This document shows positions 7,311 to 14,688 of a stretch of 26,901 nucleotides of DNA, in pieces. Where the stretch lies: assembly GCA_016281475.1 (NCBI GenBank), contig JAEEIS010000019.1:1-26901 (forward strand), in the 5' to 3' direction. The notes beneath the pieces are model-generated. The model was not told where the DNA came from. It did not search any database and saw only the letters and a list, made by a program, of their open reading frames with translations. This stretch comes from Bacteroidales bacterium (lineage in GTDB: Bacteria; Bacteroidota; Bacteroidia; Bacteroidales; P3). The position numbers and the translations under genes were made by a program. Each line of letters opens with the position of its first letter. The stretch's first letter is position 1.

Positions 7311-9620
7311 ATGAAAAGACTTACACTTCTTCTGTTTTCTATACTGGGCATGGCCACTGCGCTACATGCCCAGACGGGGCAGGTGTCGGGCCGACTGGTG
7401 GACGACAACCGCCAACCCGTAGCTTTCGCCAACGTGGTGATAAAACACATCGATAGCGACAGCATCCTTGTCGGCACCACCAGCGACGAGAACGGCGCGT
7501 TTGCCATATCCGCTGACGAAGGCACATACAATCTTGTCGCCTCTTCTGCTGGTTACGAACGGGTGTCGGTGCGTTGTGGTTTGGGTGACCTCGGCGAGCT
7601 GACCATGAGTGCCAAGCAGCTCGAGGCGGTCACTGTCACCGCCAGCCGCACCACCGAGGAAATAGACCGCTTCGTGGTGCTGCCCAAACAGGAGGAGGTG
7701 CAGGCGGCAGGACGCACGCTGGTGCTGCTCGACATGCTGAAACTGCCGGGACTAAGGGTCGATGTGGCATTGCAGTCCATCACTGTCGACGGCGGGCTCG
7801 CCATCTTGCAAATCAACGGCAAGGAGGTACCGCTGGCAAGGTTGGCAAATCTCCGTGCCGAGCAAATCAAGCGCATTGAATATTCCAACAATCCTGGCAC
7901 CCGCTACCTCGACCGTGGCGCATCGGGCATTATTAACATCATACTGAAAGAGCGCGAAGATGGTGGCAACATCGTGGCACAGGGGGAGACGGCATTCACC
8001 ACAGGCTTTGTCAACGGCTACCTACAAGGCAGCTATCATAAAGGCAAGAGTGAGTTCGCATTGGAATACACCCTCGGCTACCGCAACTATGACAACGCTC
8101 CCTACGAAATGGAAGACAGTTATCTCGACATGGCAAGGACGGTAACCCGATATCAACGCCAAAACATGCCATTCTGGTATATTCAACACTCCCTCAATGC
8201 CGAATACACCTACCAGCACGACGACAGCACCATGTTCGTCGCCTCCCTTCAGGACGAGCTCTACTCCCGGACACTCACCGGCAATGGCACCATGACTGAG
8301 ACTGACCGCGGCATCACCACCGAGCAGACCATGTCGCAACACAGCTATATGAAGGACCACCTGCCCAAGCTCGACCTTTTCTACACCCACCGTATGCCCC
8401 ACAACCAGAAAGTGGAGCTGAACGTGGTGGGTCAATATGCCATTGATAAGTACGACAATACCCTCACATACGGGCATGCCCCTGTGGATGCACAATACAT
8501 TACAGCCATCGACGGTCACGGCTACGCCCTCAGTGGCGAAGGTGTCTACAGCCGTCAGTTTGGCACGATATTGTTTCGCACAGGTCTCCAGTACCAGCAC
8601 AACTTCGCCGAAAACGAATACGGACGTACACAAGGGTACGCCCCTACCACCTCCGCCATGACCAAGGACAACGCCTACCTCTATGCCGAAATCCAAGGTT
8701 CCCTTGGCAGCAAGGTCTCCTACCTTCTCGGAACGGGTGCCAAGCTCCTTTATGTCACCGACGGTAACGATGTGCAGACCTATCTCCGCAACCTTAGCAC
8801 CGCCCGTCTGCAATGGCGCATCAGCCCGCAGTGGTCGCTCACCGCCATGTCGCAGTACTCTCCCTCGCTCCCCTCGCTCTCGCAACTCTCTCCCGTTTTC
8901 CAGCAGACTGACGATGTCGAGGGAATGGAAGGCAACCCCACTCTTAAACCCAGTGAGACATTTTCTAATAGCTTAATGCTGCGCTATATCCACACTTCGG
9001 GTTGGTATGCCCTCGCCACCACTGGCGCAATACATCAGTTTCATCCCATCTTTGGTGCCTACATTTATGAACCTGCGCGTGACCTTTTCGTCCGTAGCTA
9101 TCACAATGCCGACCGCTGGCAGTGCCTCTTTGGTTACGTTCAGGTGGGCACGCAAGGATTGTGGCACCACCTCAACCTCTCACTCGATGCCACCTACTTC
9201 CATTACATCTCCCAGGGTCCTCTCTTTTTGCACACCAGAGACAATCTCACAGCCTCTGCCAACGCGCAGTTCTATTGGGATAATTTTGTGGCCGGAGCCA
9301 ATTTCACCCTTCTCCCGCAGTGGACGCTCCACGGCGAGAACTACGTAATGAATGAGATGGCGCAAACCATCTATATCCAGTACCGCTGGCGCAACCTGCA
9401 GGCCATGCTCTCGTGGCATTGCCCCTTCAACCCCGACGGCTACCGCTACGAAACCATCGGCCTCAGCGAGGTGCATCCTTACCGCCACACCAACTGGACT
9501 GCCAACAACGGCAACATGCTAGTACTCGGCCTCACGTGGCAAATGTCCTACGGCAAGAGTTTCCGTAAGGGTGAGAAGACTCTCGACAACGGCGGATACG
9601 ACAACGGCATGGTACGATAA
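7311..9620 (+). CDS. Large outer-membrane beta-barrel protein (TonB-receptor-like, OMP_b-brl_3 type)
   Basis: 769 aa. Signal peptide 1-20 ending ATALHAQ. Residues 23-105 form a carboxypeptidase-regulatory-like beta-sandwich (VSGRLVDDNRQPVAFANVVI, DENGAFAIS, LVASSAGYERV). Next is a plug-like domain at about 110-215 (LEAVTVTASR, LDMLKLPGLRVD, QIKRIEYSNNPGTRYLDRGA, GIINIILKERE), then a barrel to the C-terminus with many aromatic, alternating strands. This is the SusC-unlike family annotated as outer membrane beta-barrel protein. I see no clear TonB box, so energy-coupled uptake is not assured. It is the last gene of the ECF operon. A paralogous architecture is encoded at 16818-19241. Confidence 0.88.
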   Translation: MKRLTLLLFSILGMATALHAQTGQVSGRLVDDNRQPVAFANVVIKHIDSDSILVGTTSDENGAFAISADEGTYNLVASSAGYERVSVRCGLGDLGELTMSAKQLEAVTVTASRTTEEIDRFVVLPKQEEVQAAGRTLVLLDMLKLPGLRVDVALQSITVDGGLAILQINGKEVPLARLANLRAEQIKRIEYSNNPGTRYLDRGASGIINIILKEREDGGNIVAQGETAFTTGFVNGYLQGSYHKGKSEFALEYTLGYRNYDNAPYEMEDSYLDMARTVTRYQRQNMPFWYIQHSLNAEYTYQHDDSTMFVASLQDELYSRTLTGNGTMTETDRGITTEQTMSQHSYMKDHLPKLDLFYTHRMPHNQKVELNVVGQYAIDKYDNTLTYGHAPVDAQYITAIDGHGYALSGEGVYSRQFGTILFRTGLQYQHNFAENEYGRTQGYAPTTSAMTKDNAYLYAEIQGSLGSKVSYLLGTGAKLLYVTDGNDVQTYLRNLSTARLQWRISPQWSLTAMSQYSPSLPSLSQLSPVFQQTDDVEGMEGNPTLKPSETFSNSLMLRYIHTSGWYALATTGAIHQFHPIFGAYIYEPARDLFVRSYHNADRWQCLFGYVQVGTQGLWHHLNLSLDATYFHYISQGPLFLHTRDNLTASANAQFYWDNFVAGANFTLLPQWTLHGENYVMNEMAQTIYIQYRWRNLQAMLSWHCPFNPDGYRYETIGLSEVHPYRHTNWTANNGNMLVLGLTWQMSYGKSFRKGEKTLDNGGYDNGMVR

Positions 9621-9634
9621 CTCATTCATTGTTA

Positions 9635-9656
9635 GGGCAGACACAAGCATCTGCCC
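9635..9656. repeat. Palindromic hairpin GGGCAGA/TCTGCCC
   Basis: Seven-bp perfect arms with an 8-nt spacer (9642-9649), just after the barrel gene. It may act as part of the terminator region or be a dispersed palindrome; no second copy is seen in the window. Confidence 0.55.
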
Positions 9657-9688
9657 CTACGGTATATTACTTTGTGATTTGATGCGAC

Positions 9689-9720
9689 AAAGGGCGGCTC
9701 CAATGCTGCCCTTTGCTGTA
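9689..9720 (+). terminator. Probable terminator between convergent units
   Basis: AAAGGGCGGC (9689-9698) pairs with GCTGCCCTTT (9705-9714) with one G-T wobble and a 6-nt loop. It lies between the plus-strand barrel gene and the minus-strand toxin gene and could serve both. The T run after it is weak. Confidence 0.55.
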
Positions 9721-9751
9721 TTTTGAGGAAATAAAACTCTGAGAAGGATTG

Positions 9752-10024
9752 TTAAAAAATGTCGCTATGTGAACCAGTATTGGTCATTATCATGCGCAAC
9801 TAATCGTTGTATTGTTCCCACACGAGTAGCCAGTCTGGTTGGATATGGCATTCCCATTTGTTGGCATATTTCCCAGATAGTTTGTGTGGGCGATATTGAG
9901 TTGGCAGGGTGCCATTGGCCGCAAGCTGACTGATGACCGAATGAATCAGTTTCATGTCCTTGCCTCGTTTTTGGCAACGCACTAAGTCTTTGCGGAATCG
10001 GTTGGTGTACTCTATAGAATACAT
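9752..10024 (-). pseudogene. YafQ-family toxin with a premature TAG stop
   Basis: The family is mRNA-cutting, ribosome-dependent RNases. The open frame from the ATG at 10024 stops at TAG (9800-9802) after 74 codons. The same frame continues after that TAG for 15 codons, LRMIMTNTGSHSDIF, to TAA at 9752-9754, and this is exactly the usual YafQ C-terminus. The intact gene would have 90 codons, the family's normal length. Residues equivalent to E. coli YafQ His50, His63 and Asp67 remain (His47, His60, Asp64), but the equivalent of catalytic His87 lies past the stop. A single change from a Glu codon (GAG) to TAG would explain it. The toxin is therefore probably inactive unless there is readthrough. 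It starts 3 bp after the antitoxin gene. Confidence 0.85.
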
Positions 10025-10027
10025 GTA

Positions 10028-10225
10028 TCATCCGAGAATTTGCTTGAACATGTCGTCAACGCTGGAGGCCTTATACACACGACCCATTCTAATGTCCTCT
10101 TCAGCCTCTTCAATACCTGTGCGACGGTGTTGTGGCACAATGCTAACGCCGTCAATTGCGTTAAGCACCTTGCGCAAGCTAGGCAGTATGGCAGGATTTT
10201 CAATGTTAATGGTTATCTGTTGCAT
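10028..10225 (-). CDS. Antitoxin of a YafQ-type toxin-antitoxin pair
   Basis: 65 aa, starting MQQITINIENP. The N-terminal strand resembles the small DNA-binding antitoxins found beside Bacteroidota YafQ genes. The middle has GVSIVPQHRRTGIEEAEEDI and the C-terminal helix is ASSVDDMFKQILG, the likely toxin-wrapping part. It precedes the toxin with a 3-bp gap, the standard antitoxin-first order. The leader is A-rich (AAAGAAAAAAC before the ATG). A near-consensus -7 element lies just upstream (TATCTTCG, minus strand, 10240-10247). The frame is intact even though its toxin partner is truncated. Family assignment is by pattern and context. Confidence 0.8.
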   Translation of the reverse strand: MQQITINIENPAILPSLRKVLNAIDGVSIVPQHRRTGIEEAEEDIRMGRVYKASSVDDMFKQILG

Positions 10226-10239
10226 GTTTTTTCTTTTTG

Positions 10240-10247
10240 CGAAGATA
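10240..10247 (-). promoter_or_regulatory. Possible -7 element of the toxin-antitoxin operon
   Basis: Minus-strand TATCTTCG differs from TAnnTTTG at one position and lies 14 bases before the antitoxin ATG. No clear -33 element was seen. Confidence 0.4.
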
Positions 10248-10292
10248 ACGCAGGTGGGGCTTGTTTATTGTGTATATTACTCTTATTTTTTA

Positions 10293-10892
10293 TTATCTCC
10301 TCCTCGGCAGCGGGCTTTCGGGCTTCTTGCGCTTGCCTAGCAGGCGGGTGGCACCTATATACCGGCGGGCGTAGTAGGCCTCGTTGGAGTAGGAGTGTAT
10401 CACGCCCGTCGACGTGGCGGCATGGATAAAGCGGAACACACCCGTGACGGTGTCCACTTCAGTGACAATGCCCGTATGACCTACTCCGCCAGTGCCTGAA
10501 CGTCCCTGCCAAAAGACTAGGTCGCCCCTCTGCAGCTGTTTTGTGTCGTTGATGTGTCTGCCCATGCGATACTGGGGGATGCTGCCTCCAGGCAGCACAT
10601 ATCCAAACTGCATATACACATAGCGGGCAAAGCCTGCGCAGTCGAACACCTTGGGTCCTTTGCCTCCGTAGTGGTAAGGCTTGCCCAAATGTTTGCGCGC
10701 CTCTTCTATCAGCAGGTCTGCGCTGTCGGGCATGCTGTTTGCCTCTTCGATGGCTTCGCGCAATAGAGGTATGGTCACGTCTTGTGCCGTCCATCCGTAG
10801 TTGTTCCACGGGGCTTTGCCCAAGGCACCGCCCTGTGCCTGCACTTTGCCGAGCGTGCAGACGGCTAGTACCAGCAAAATCCTACGCTTCAT
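10293..10892 (-). CDS. NlpC/P60-family (C40) cell-wall hydrolase, secreted
   Basis: 199 aa from the ATG at 10892. The frame is open further upstream to 11015, but the signal peptide MKRRILLVLAVCTLGKVQAQ begins here and earlier codons overlap the ligase gene. The papain-like NlpC/P60 domain covers about 58-190, with the catalytic Cys85 in FDCAGF (family norm DCSGF), His139 in GHTGIV, and a third polar residue His157 in FIHAA. Such enzymes cut peptide links in peptidoglycan (D-Glu/diamino acid bond) or related amides. The start overlaps the end of the O-antigen ligase gene by 11 bp, so it is translationally coupled to polysaccharide genes. It may open the wall for polymer export or process a surface polymer; that role is inference. 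Confidence 0.9.
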   Translation of the reverse strand: MKRRILLVLAVCTLGKVQAQGGALGKAPWNNYGWTAQDVTIPLLREAIEEANSMPDSADLLIEEARKHLGKPYHYGGKGPKVFDCAGFARYVYMQFGYVLPGGSIPQYRMGRHINDTKQLQRGDLVFWQGRSGTGGVGHTGIVTEVDTVTGVFRFIHAATSTGVIHSYSNEAYYARRYIGATRLLGKRKKPESPLPRRR

Positions 10893-12375
10893 CGTGAGGG
10901 GCTGTTGCCTCGGCGGTCCTCTTCTCGCTATATACATCCAGCGCGACGATGACTGCGGTAAACGCCCAGAACGGCACCGAGAGTTTGTCGGTGTCGAGGA
11001 AATTGTTGAAGACACCGTGTATATAATAGGTCAGCAGGCTCAATGTGAAAGCCAGTGCCATATTTGCAATTTGTTTGTCCTTGGCTGTGCGGTATACGCG
11101 CACGCCCGTGGCGAAGGTCGCCATAAAGACGCACACCACCAGCAGCACGCCCGGCACCCCCTGTTCGGTCAGCGGGCCTATGTATTCGCTGTGGGCGTTG
11201 CCCAAGTTGCCCGCATTGGTGCTGATGGTCGACAGCTGGTAGCTCCGCTGGTAGCTGGCATAGAGGAACTGATAAGTTCCTGGTCCGCACCCCAGCAGAG
11301 GCTGCTCTTTCCACATGCGTATCGCCGACGCCCAGCGGTTCAGTCGCTCCAGATTGCTCGCGTCGGTCGAGATGTTGGAAATAGACTTAATCTGTCCCGC
11401 CAAGTCGTATGAGCTGTCCTGATGGTTCTTGCCCAGCTTGTACAGCACATCGCTCTGATAGGTGAAAAACACCGCCACGCCCAATCCGAACAGCAGCACC
11501 ATCCACTTCACCTTCATGCCCATGCGTATCAGTACGTAGACCCCTATCGCACCCAGCACGCTCAGCCACGCCGCACGGCAATAGGAGAAGAACAGGCCCA
11601 CAATGAGCAACGCGAACAAGCCCAGGAAGAGCAGTCGCGCCCACCCTTTGCTGCCACGGCTGAATATGAAATAGAACGCCGCCGGCAGAAACAGCGCAAT
11701 CGCGCACCCATAGGCCGTATGGTCGTTGTAGAAGGGTTTCATCACGCGGTGCAACGTCTGCAGGTCGGAGAAATTGCCCACTGTCTTGGCGGTGGCTAGG
11801 CACACCACGGCTATCAGCCCGATGGCGTAGCACCAGAAGAACTGGCGTATGCGCTTCTTGTCGCGGAAAATCTGTGCGGCGGCAAAGAAGAACGGCACCA
11901 CAAACCACAGCCGGGCCAGCAGGTATTTGAACGACACCAACGGTATCGACGAAGTGCAGCTGGTTACAAGCATCCATGCCAGCGACAGCATCAGTGCGAT
12001 GCTCACCGGGTGGCGCAGCAGGCGCACATCGTAGCTGCGGCTTGCCAGCACACGGAAGAAGAACATCAGCGTGAACAGTATCATCATCGGCTCCACCGGC
12101 ATCGACAGCTCCATCTTCGGCACCAATGCCATATCTATGGCAAAGGGGGTCAGCAGGGCCATGCACAGCATCCCTGTCTCAAACTTGGTGACAAACAGCA
12201 GCAGCACCAGCCCCGCCAGCGGCAGCAACGAGAGATAGTAGAAATCCTTCAGCAACAGTACCGAATTGGCCACGGCAAACAGCAGCGTCACCGCCACGGC
12301 GATGACGGCAGCCGTCCCCTCTTTAGAGGGGTGGTCACTAGGCTGGGGTATGTTTTGTAGCCAACGGCTTTTCAT
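10882..12375 (-). CDS. O-antigen ligase/polymerase-family membrane protein
   Basis: 497 aa from the ATG at 12375 (MKSRWLQNIP). The frame is open upstream to 12633, but that part is the Wzz gene read in another frame. About 11-12 membrane helices lie between residues 22 and 480. The family hallmark near the end of the large periplasmic loop is present: LLGCGPGTYQFLY and HSEYIGPLTEQGVPG, close to the WaaL/Wzy pattern HNxYLxxLxExGxxG. Ligases of this family join lipid-linked glycans to lipid A core or proteins, and polymerases extend them; sequence reading alone does not separate the two. It sits between a Wzz-like gene and an NlpC/P60 gene. Codons 15-20 are made by a perfect palindrome (12316-12331). 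Confidence 0.87.
   Translation of the reverse strand: MKSRWLQNIPQPSDHPSKEGTAAVIAVAVTLLFAVANSVLLLKDFYYLSLLPLAGLVLLLFVTKFETGMLCMALLTPFAIDMALVPKMELSMPVEPMMILFTLMFFFRVLASRSYDVRLLRHPVSIALMLSLAWMLVTSCTSSIPLVSFKYLLARLWFVVPFFFAAAQIFRDKKRIRQFFWCYAIGLIAVVCLATAKTVGNFSDLQTLHRVMKPFYNDHTAYGCAIALFLPAAFYFIFSRGSKGWARLLFLGLFALLIVGLFFSYCRAAWLSVLGAIGVYVLIRMGMKVKWMVLLFGLGVAVFFTYQSDVLYKLGKNHQDSSYDLAGQIKSISNISTDASNLERLNRWASAIRMWKEQPLLGCGPGTYQFLYASYQRSYQLSTISTNAGNLGNAHSEYIGPLTEQGVPGVLLVVCVFMATFATGVRVYRTAKDKQIANMALAFTLSLLTYYIHGVFNNFLDTDKLSVPFWAFTAVIVALDVYSEKRTAEATAPHDEA
12316..12331. repeat. Palindrome CCCCTCTTTAGAGGGG inside the ligase gene
   Basis: Seven-bp arms with a 2-nt centre, within codons 15-20 of the ligase. 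The preceding GCCGTCCCCTCT (12311-12322) recurs identically at 13381-13392 in the intergenic region, which suggests a dispersed element. Confidence 0.7.
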
Positions 12376-12416
12376 GTCTATAGCACCTATAGTTTCTATG
12401 GTATCTATAGTTTCTC
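12376..12416. repeat. Tandem 9-bp repeats between Wzz and ligase genes
   Basis: Read on the minus strand the units are GAAACTATA, GATACCATA, GAAACTATA, GGTGCTATA. The array includes the TAG stop of the Wzz-like gene and ends at the ligase ATG. The same core (CTATAGAA) appears inside the barrel gene at 17076-17120. Confidence 0.82.
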
Positions 12417-13286
12417 TTCCTCCTCTTTCTTCAATGATTCGCACAGCAGCAGCACTAAGATGCACATCACCACCGCGCCGAAGGTGCCCAGCAGCACTAT
12501 CACGCTGCGCTTGGGATAGGCCTTCTTGTCGGCGGCAACGGCCTGATCGAGCAGGAACTTGTAGCTTACGTTCTCGTTCATGTCCACCTGCGTCTGCGCG
12601 GCGCGGGTCTCGATGTCGGCCAGCTCGTGGCACTTCTCGTTAATCATTTGCGTCAGGGCGAGCGAATACTGCGGATTGCGGCGCAGGCTGTCCTGTAGGT
12701 CGCGGATGTCTTCGCCCAGCCGTGTGCACACGCCTTCCATCAGGTCGGCGGCGTTGCAGGCGCGGGCGTGGTGTATGCGGTGGCACACCGAGTCGTAGTT
12801 GGCGGCTATGAAGTTGGCCATGTCGGCAGCCCACTGCGGGTCAACGTCCAGCACCGACACCTCCACGCCGAGATACTCCGTGCGCTTCACGTTCACGTTG
12901 CCGCGATACTGCTCGTGCAGTTTGAACAGCTTGTGCGGGTCGTTGGGGCTGATGCCGTAGTGTTCCATCAGGTTGAAACGGCTGCACACGTCGCGCTCCA
13001 TCGACTCCGACAGCAATATCTGGATGCAATACTCGCAGTCGCGCTCGATGCCGTAGTCCATAAAGTCCAAACTGTAGTGGTAGTCCATCACGGCCTTGCT
13101 CAGGCGGTTAGAATTGGTGGGGAACAGCGTGGCGGTAGCCTTGTAGCGCGGTGTGATAAGCAGCGACACTGCCAGCGATGCAACCAGTGCGATGACAAAC
13201 ACGCACAATAGGAGCTTCCGCCATTTGCTGAAGAAACGTATCGTAGCCTTGTGGTCGTAATCGTTGCCGAAAGAAAAGTTAGCCAT
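12405..13286 (-). CDS. Wzz-like polysaccharide chain-length/co-polymerase protein
   Basis: 293 aa. The N-terminal membrane helix is at about 26-46 (LLLCVFVIALVASLAVSLL), followed by the Wzz entry motif TPRYKATATLFP. A periplasmic helical domain covers about 60-255, with coiled-coil character near 185-245. The second membrane helix is at about 262-283 (VIVLLGTFGAVVMCILVLLL), and the cytoplasmic tail is acidic and basic (CESLKKEEEEKL). There is no fused tyrosine kinase. Proteins of this fold set the length of surface polysaccharide chains together with a polymerase, which fits the next gene. It is the first gene of a three-gene minus-strand operon. No glycosyltransferases are nearby, so sugar assembly is encoded elsewhere. 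Confidence 0.87.
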   Translation of the reverse strand: MANFSFGNDYDHKATIRFFSKWRKLLLCVFVIALVASLAVSLLITPRYKATATLFPTNSNRLSKAVMDYHYSLDFMDYGIERDCEYCIQILLSESMERDVCSRFNLMEHYGISPNDPHKLFKLHEQYRGNVNVKRTEYLGVEVSVLDVDPQWAADMANFIAANYDSVCHRIHHARACNAADLMEGVCTRLGEDIRDLQDSLRRNPQYSLALTQMINEKCHELADIETRAAQTQVDMNENVSYKFLLDQAVAADKKAYPKRSVIVLLGTFGAVVMCILVLLLCESLKKEEEEKL

Positions 13287-13396
13287 AGAATTGAATTATA
13301 ATTGTATTTAATAAAAAAGTACCTCCAATAACGGCACTTCTTGCTTATTATTGCCCCAATCGAAAAAAATACTCTCTGCCGCCGTCCCCTCTCCCG

Positions 13397-13416
13397 CCCG
13401 ACATCCTTCGGTCGGG
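13397..13416. repeat. Hairpin CCCGAC/GTCGGG
   Basis: Six-bp perfect arms around an 8-nt loop. It sits next to GCCGTCCCCTCT (13381-13392), which is also found at 12311-12322, so it may be part of a dispersed repeat, not a regulator. Confidence 0.5.
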
Positions 13417-13488
13417 GTGAGGTGTGCTATTCCCTTGGGTGACTCCCGCGATTGTTCGTTCGATCATCGCCCCATCTTCGCTCCTTAG

Positions 13489-13517
13489 TTGCTGTAGGTA
13501 CCGAAAAACTACTTTTG
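13489..13517 (+). promoter_or_regulatory. Upstream promoter candidate for the ABC/GntR operon
   Basis: TTG (13489-13491), an 18-bp spacer, then TACTTTTG (13510-13517), a perfect TAnnTTTG. Transcripts from here would run through the palindrome at 13650. Confidence 0.4.
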
Positions 13518-13617
13518 AATAGTATGTAATGAGTTGATATTTAGTGAGAAGTGGTTGTAATTCAGGTCGGTGAAAGTTGGTTTAAAAGTTAAAAAATATT
13601 AAATTGTATCATAAAAA

Positions 13618-13648
13618 CTTGTTGGATTGAAAAAGTGTCGTACCTTTG
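13618..13648 (+). promoter_or_regulatory. Main promoter of the ABC/GntR operon
   Basis: CTTG (13618-13621), a 19-bp spacer, then TACCTTTG (13641-13648), a perfect TAnnTTTG. The start site is expected at about 13652-13655, about 120 bases before the ABC ATPase ATG. Confidence 0.8.
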
Positions 13649-13649
13649 C

Positions 13650-13673
13650 AGTGTATTAGTTAAGTAATACACT
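13650..13673. promoter_or_regulatory. Perfect 24-bp inverted repeat, probable GntR (YtrA-type) operator
   Basis: Arms of 9 bp, AGTGTATTA and TAATACACT, around GTTAAG. It begins two bases after the -7 element and covers the expected start site, so a bound protein would block transcription. The ends AGTGTA and TACACT are 12 bp apart. As I recall, the Bacillus YtrA operator is AGTGTA-N13-TACACT, and a YtrA-type GntR gene is the fourth gene of this operon. Assignment is inference from this match. Confidence 0.72.
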
Positions 13674-13774
13674 ATGTTGATAATTCAGAAAACAAACACA
13701 GAAACAAATAATTAGATAGAAATAAAAATTGAAAATAAAGGATAAAAAAAGTCAAAATAATAAAATTTAACGCC

Positions 13775-14605
13775 ATGATTGAGATAAAAAACTTAGATTT
13801 CAGCTACAAGCACACGCCGGTGTTTCACAACATTAACCTCACTTTTAAGCCAGGCAGCATCTATGGCCTGCTGGGTGAGAACGGCGTGGGTAAGACAACC
13901 CTACTTAAGATAATAAGCGGCCTGCAGAAGCCTCAGGTGGGCACGTGCGAGGTGGACGGCTACACCTCGTTCGACCGCGAGCCGAAGTTTCTTGAGAACA
14001 TCGTGTTCATGCCCGACGAGGTGGTGCTGCCCGACAACGCCACGCCGGCACGCTATGTGAAGGAGCTGGCCCCCTTCTATCCGAAGTATGCCTACGCTAC
14101 CTTCTTGCACCTGATGCAGGAGATGGGCGTAGACCCTGAACGCAACTTCAAGGAGATGTCGTTCGGTCAGCAAAAGAAGTCGTTGATTGCCTGTGCGCTG
14201 TCGCTGGGTACGGACTATGTGCTGCTGGACGAGCCGACCAACGGCTTGGACATCCCGTCGAAAACCGACTTCCGCACCTTGCTCTCCAAGCGTGCTGACG
14301 AGGGTACAACTATCATCATCTCGACCCATCAAGTGAAAGATGTGGAGAATCTGATTGACCCCATCATCATCCTGACCAACGACGACGTGCTGCTGAACGC
14401 CGACATTGCGACTATCACCAGCAAGTTGAGCTTCGACTACGACTCGACCGCCAACCCCGAAGCACTCTTCACCGAGCAGCTGCCGGGCGGCTTTATGAAT
14501 GTTTGCATCAACCACGACGGGCGTGAGAGCCAGGTGAACATCGAAGGCCTGTTCAACGCGGTGTTGCGGAATCGTGAAACTATAAAAAGACTGTTTGAGA
14601 ATTAA
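13775..14605 (+). CDS. ABC transporter ATP-binding protein
   Basis: 276 aa cytoplasmic ATPase. Walker A GENGVGKT (34-41), signature MSFGQQKKS (128-136, a variant of LSGGQ), Walker B YVLLDEPTNGLD (148-159) and the H-loop His185 in ISTHQVKD are all present, so it should hydrolyse ATP. It has a DrrA/YtrB/EcsA-like layout with a short C-terminal extension (about 215-276). It is the first gene of an operon with its permease (83-bp gap), a beta-helix lipoprotein and a YtrA-type GntR repressor. In Firmicutes, GntR YtrA controls ABC transporters that respond to wall-active antibiotics; a similar envelope role is inferred. No substrate can be read from the sequence. Confidence 0.95.
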   Translation: MIEIKNLDFSYKHTPVFHNINLTFKPGSIYGLLGENGVGKTTLLKIISGLQKPQVGTCEVDGYTSFDREPKFLENIVFMPDEVVLPDNATPARYVKELAPFYPKYAYATFLHLMQEMGVDPERNFKEMSFGQQKKSLIACALSLGTDYVLLDEPTNGLDIPSKTDFRTLLSKRADEGTTIIISTHQVKDVENLIDPIIILTNDDVLLNADIATITSKLSFDYDSTANPEALFTEQLPGGFMNVCINHDGRESQVNIEGLFNAVLRNRETIKRLFEN

Positions 14606-14610
14606 GGAAA

Positions 14611-14664
14611 TCGGAGCGGTCGGATAATTCAGATTATTCGGAATACTCGGAAAATTCAGAAATA
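14611..14664. repeat. Six tandem 9-bp repeats (TCGGAWAAT-like)
   Basis: Units TCGGAGCGG, TCGGATAAT, TCAGATTAT, TCGGAATAC, TCGGAAAAT, TCAGAAATA fill most of the gap between the ATPase and permease genes. Confidence 0.85.
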
Positions 14665-14688
14665 AATAACTTCAAAGAATAAAGAATC

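Larger units (their letters stand above)
13287..13774. other. 488-bp divergent intergenic region
   Basis: It separates the minus-strand polysaccharide operon from the plus-strand ABC/GntR operon. It holds a hairpin CCCGAC/GTCGGG (13397-13402 with 13411-13416), two plus-strand promoter candidates (-7 elements at 13510-13517 and 13641-13648), a perfect palindrome (13650-13673) and an A-rich leader of about 100 bp. I see no gene in it and no clear promoter for the Wzz-like gene. Confidence 0.75.

Noticed and set aside
7311..9620. SusC-type nutrient receptor with SusD partner
   Set aside because: No SusD-like lipoprotein follows either barrel gene, and the plug and barrel pattern fits OMP_b-brl_3 better.
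9800..9802. TAG as a recoded sense codon
   Set aside because: TAG ends several intact genes here (for example 3417-3419, 4480-4482, 5850-5852, 26220-26222), so general reassignment is not supported.
9765..10031. Alternative 88-codon frame over the toxin gene
   Set aside because: Wrong frame; the YafQ motifs are in the frame starting at 10024.
10893..11015. Upstream extension of the NlpC/P60 gene
   Set aside because: It lies inside the ligase gene; the signal peptide starts at 10892.
12376..12633. Upstream extension of the O-antigen ligase gene by 86 codons
   Set aside because: The extension overlaps the Wzz-like gene in another frame and has a low-complexity Arg-rich reading; MKSRWL at 12375 precedes the first membrane helix.
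14611..14664. Possible CRISPR-like array in repeat-rich gaps
   Set aside because: Units are 7 or 9 bp with no spacers; no cas genes nearby.
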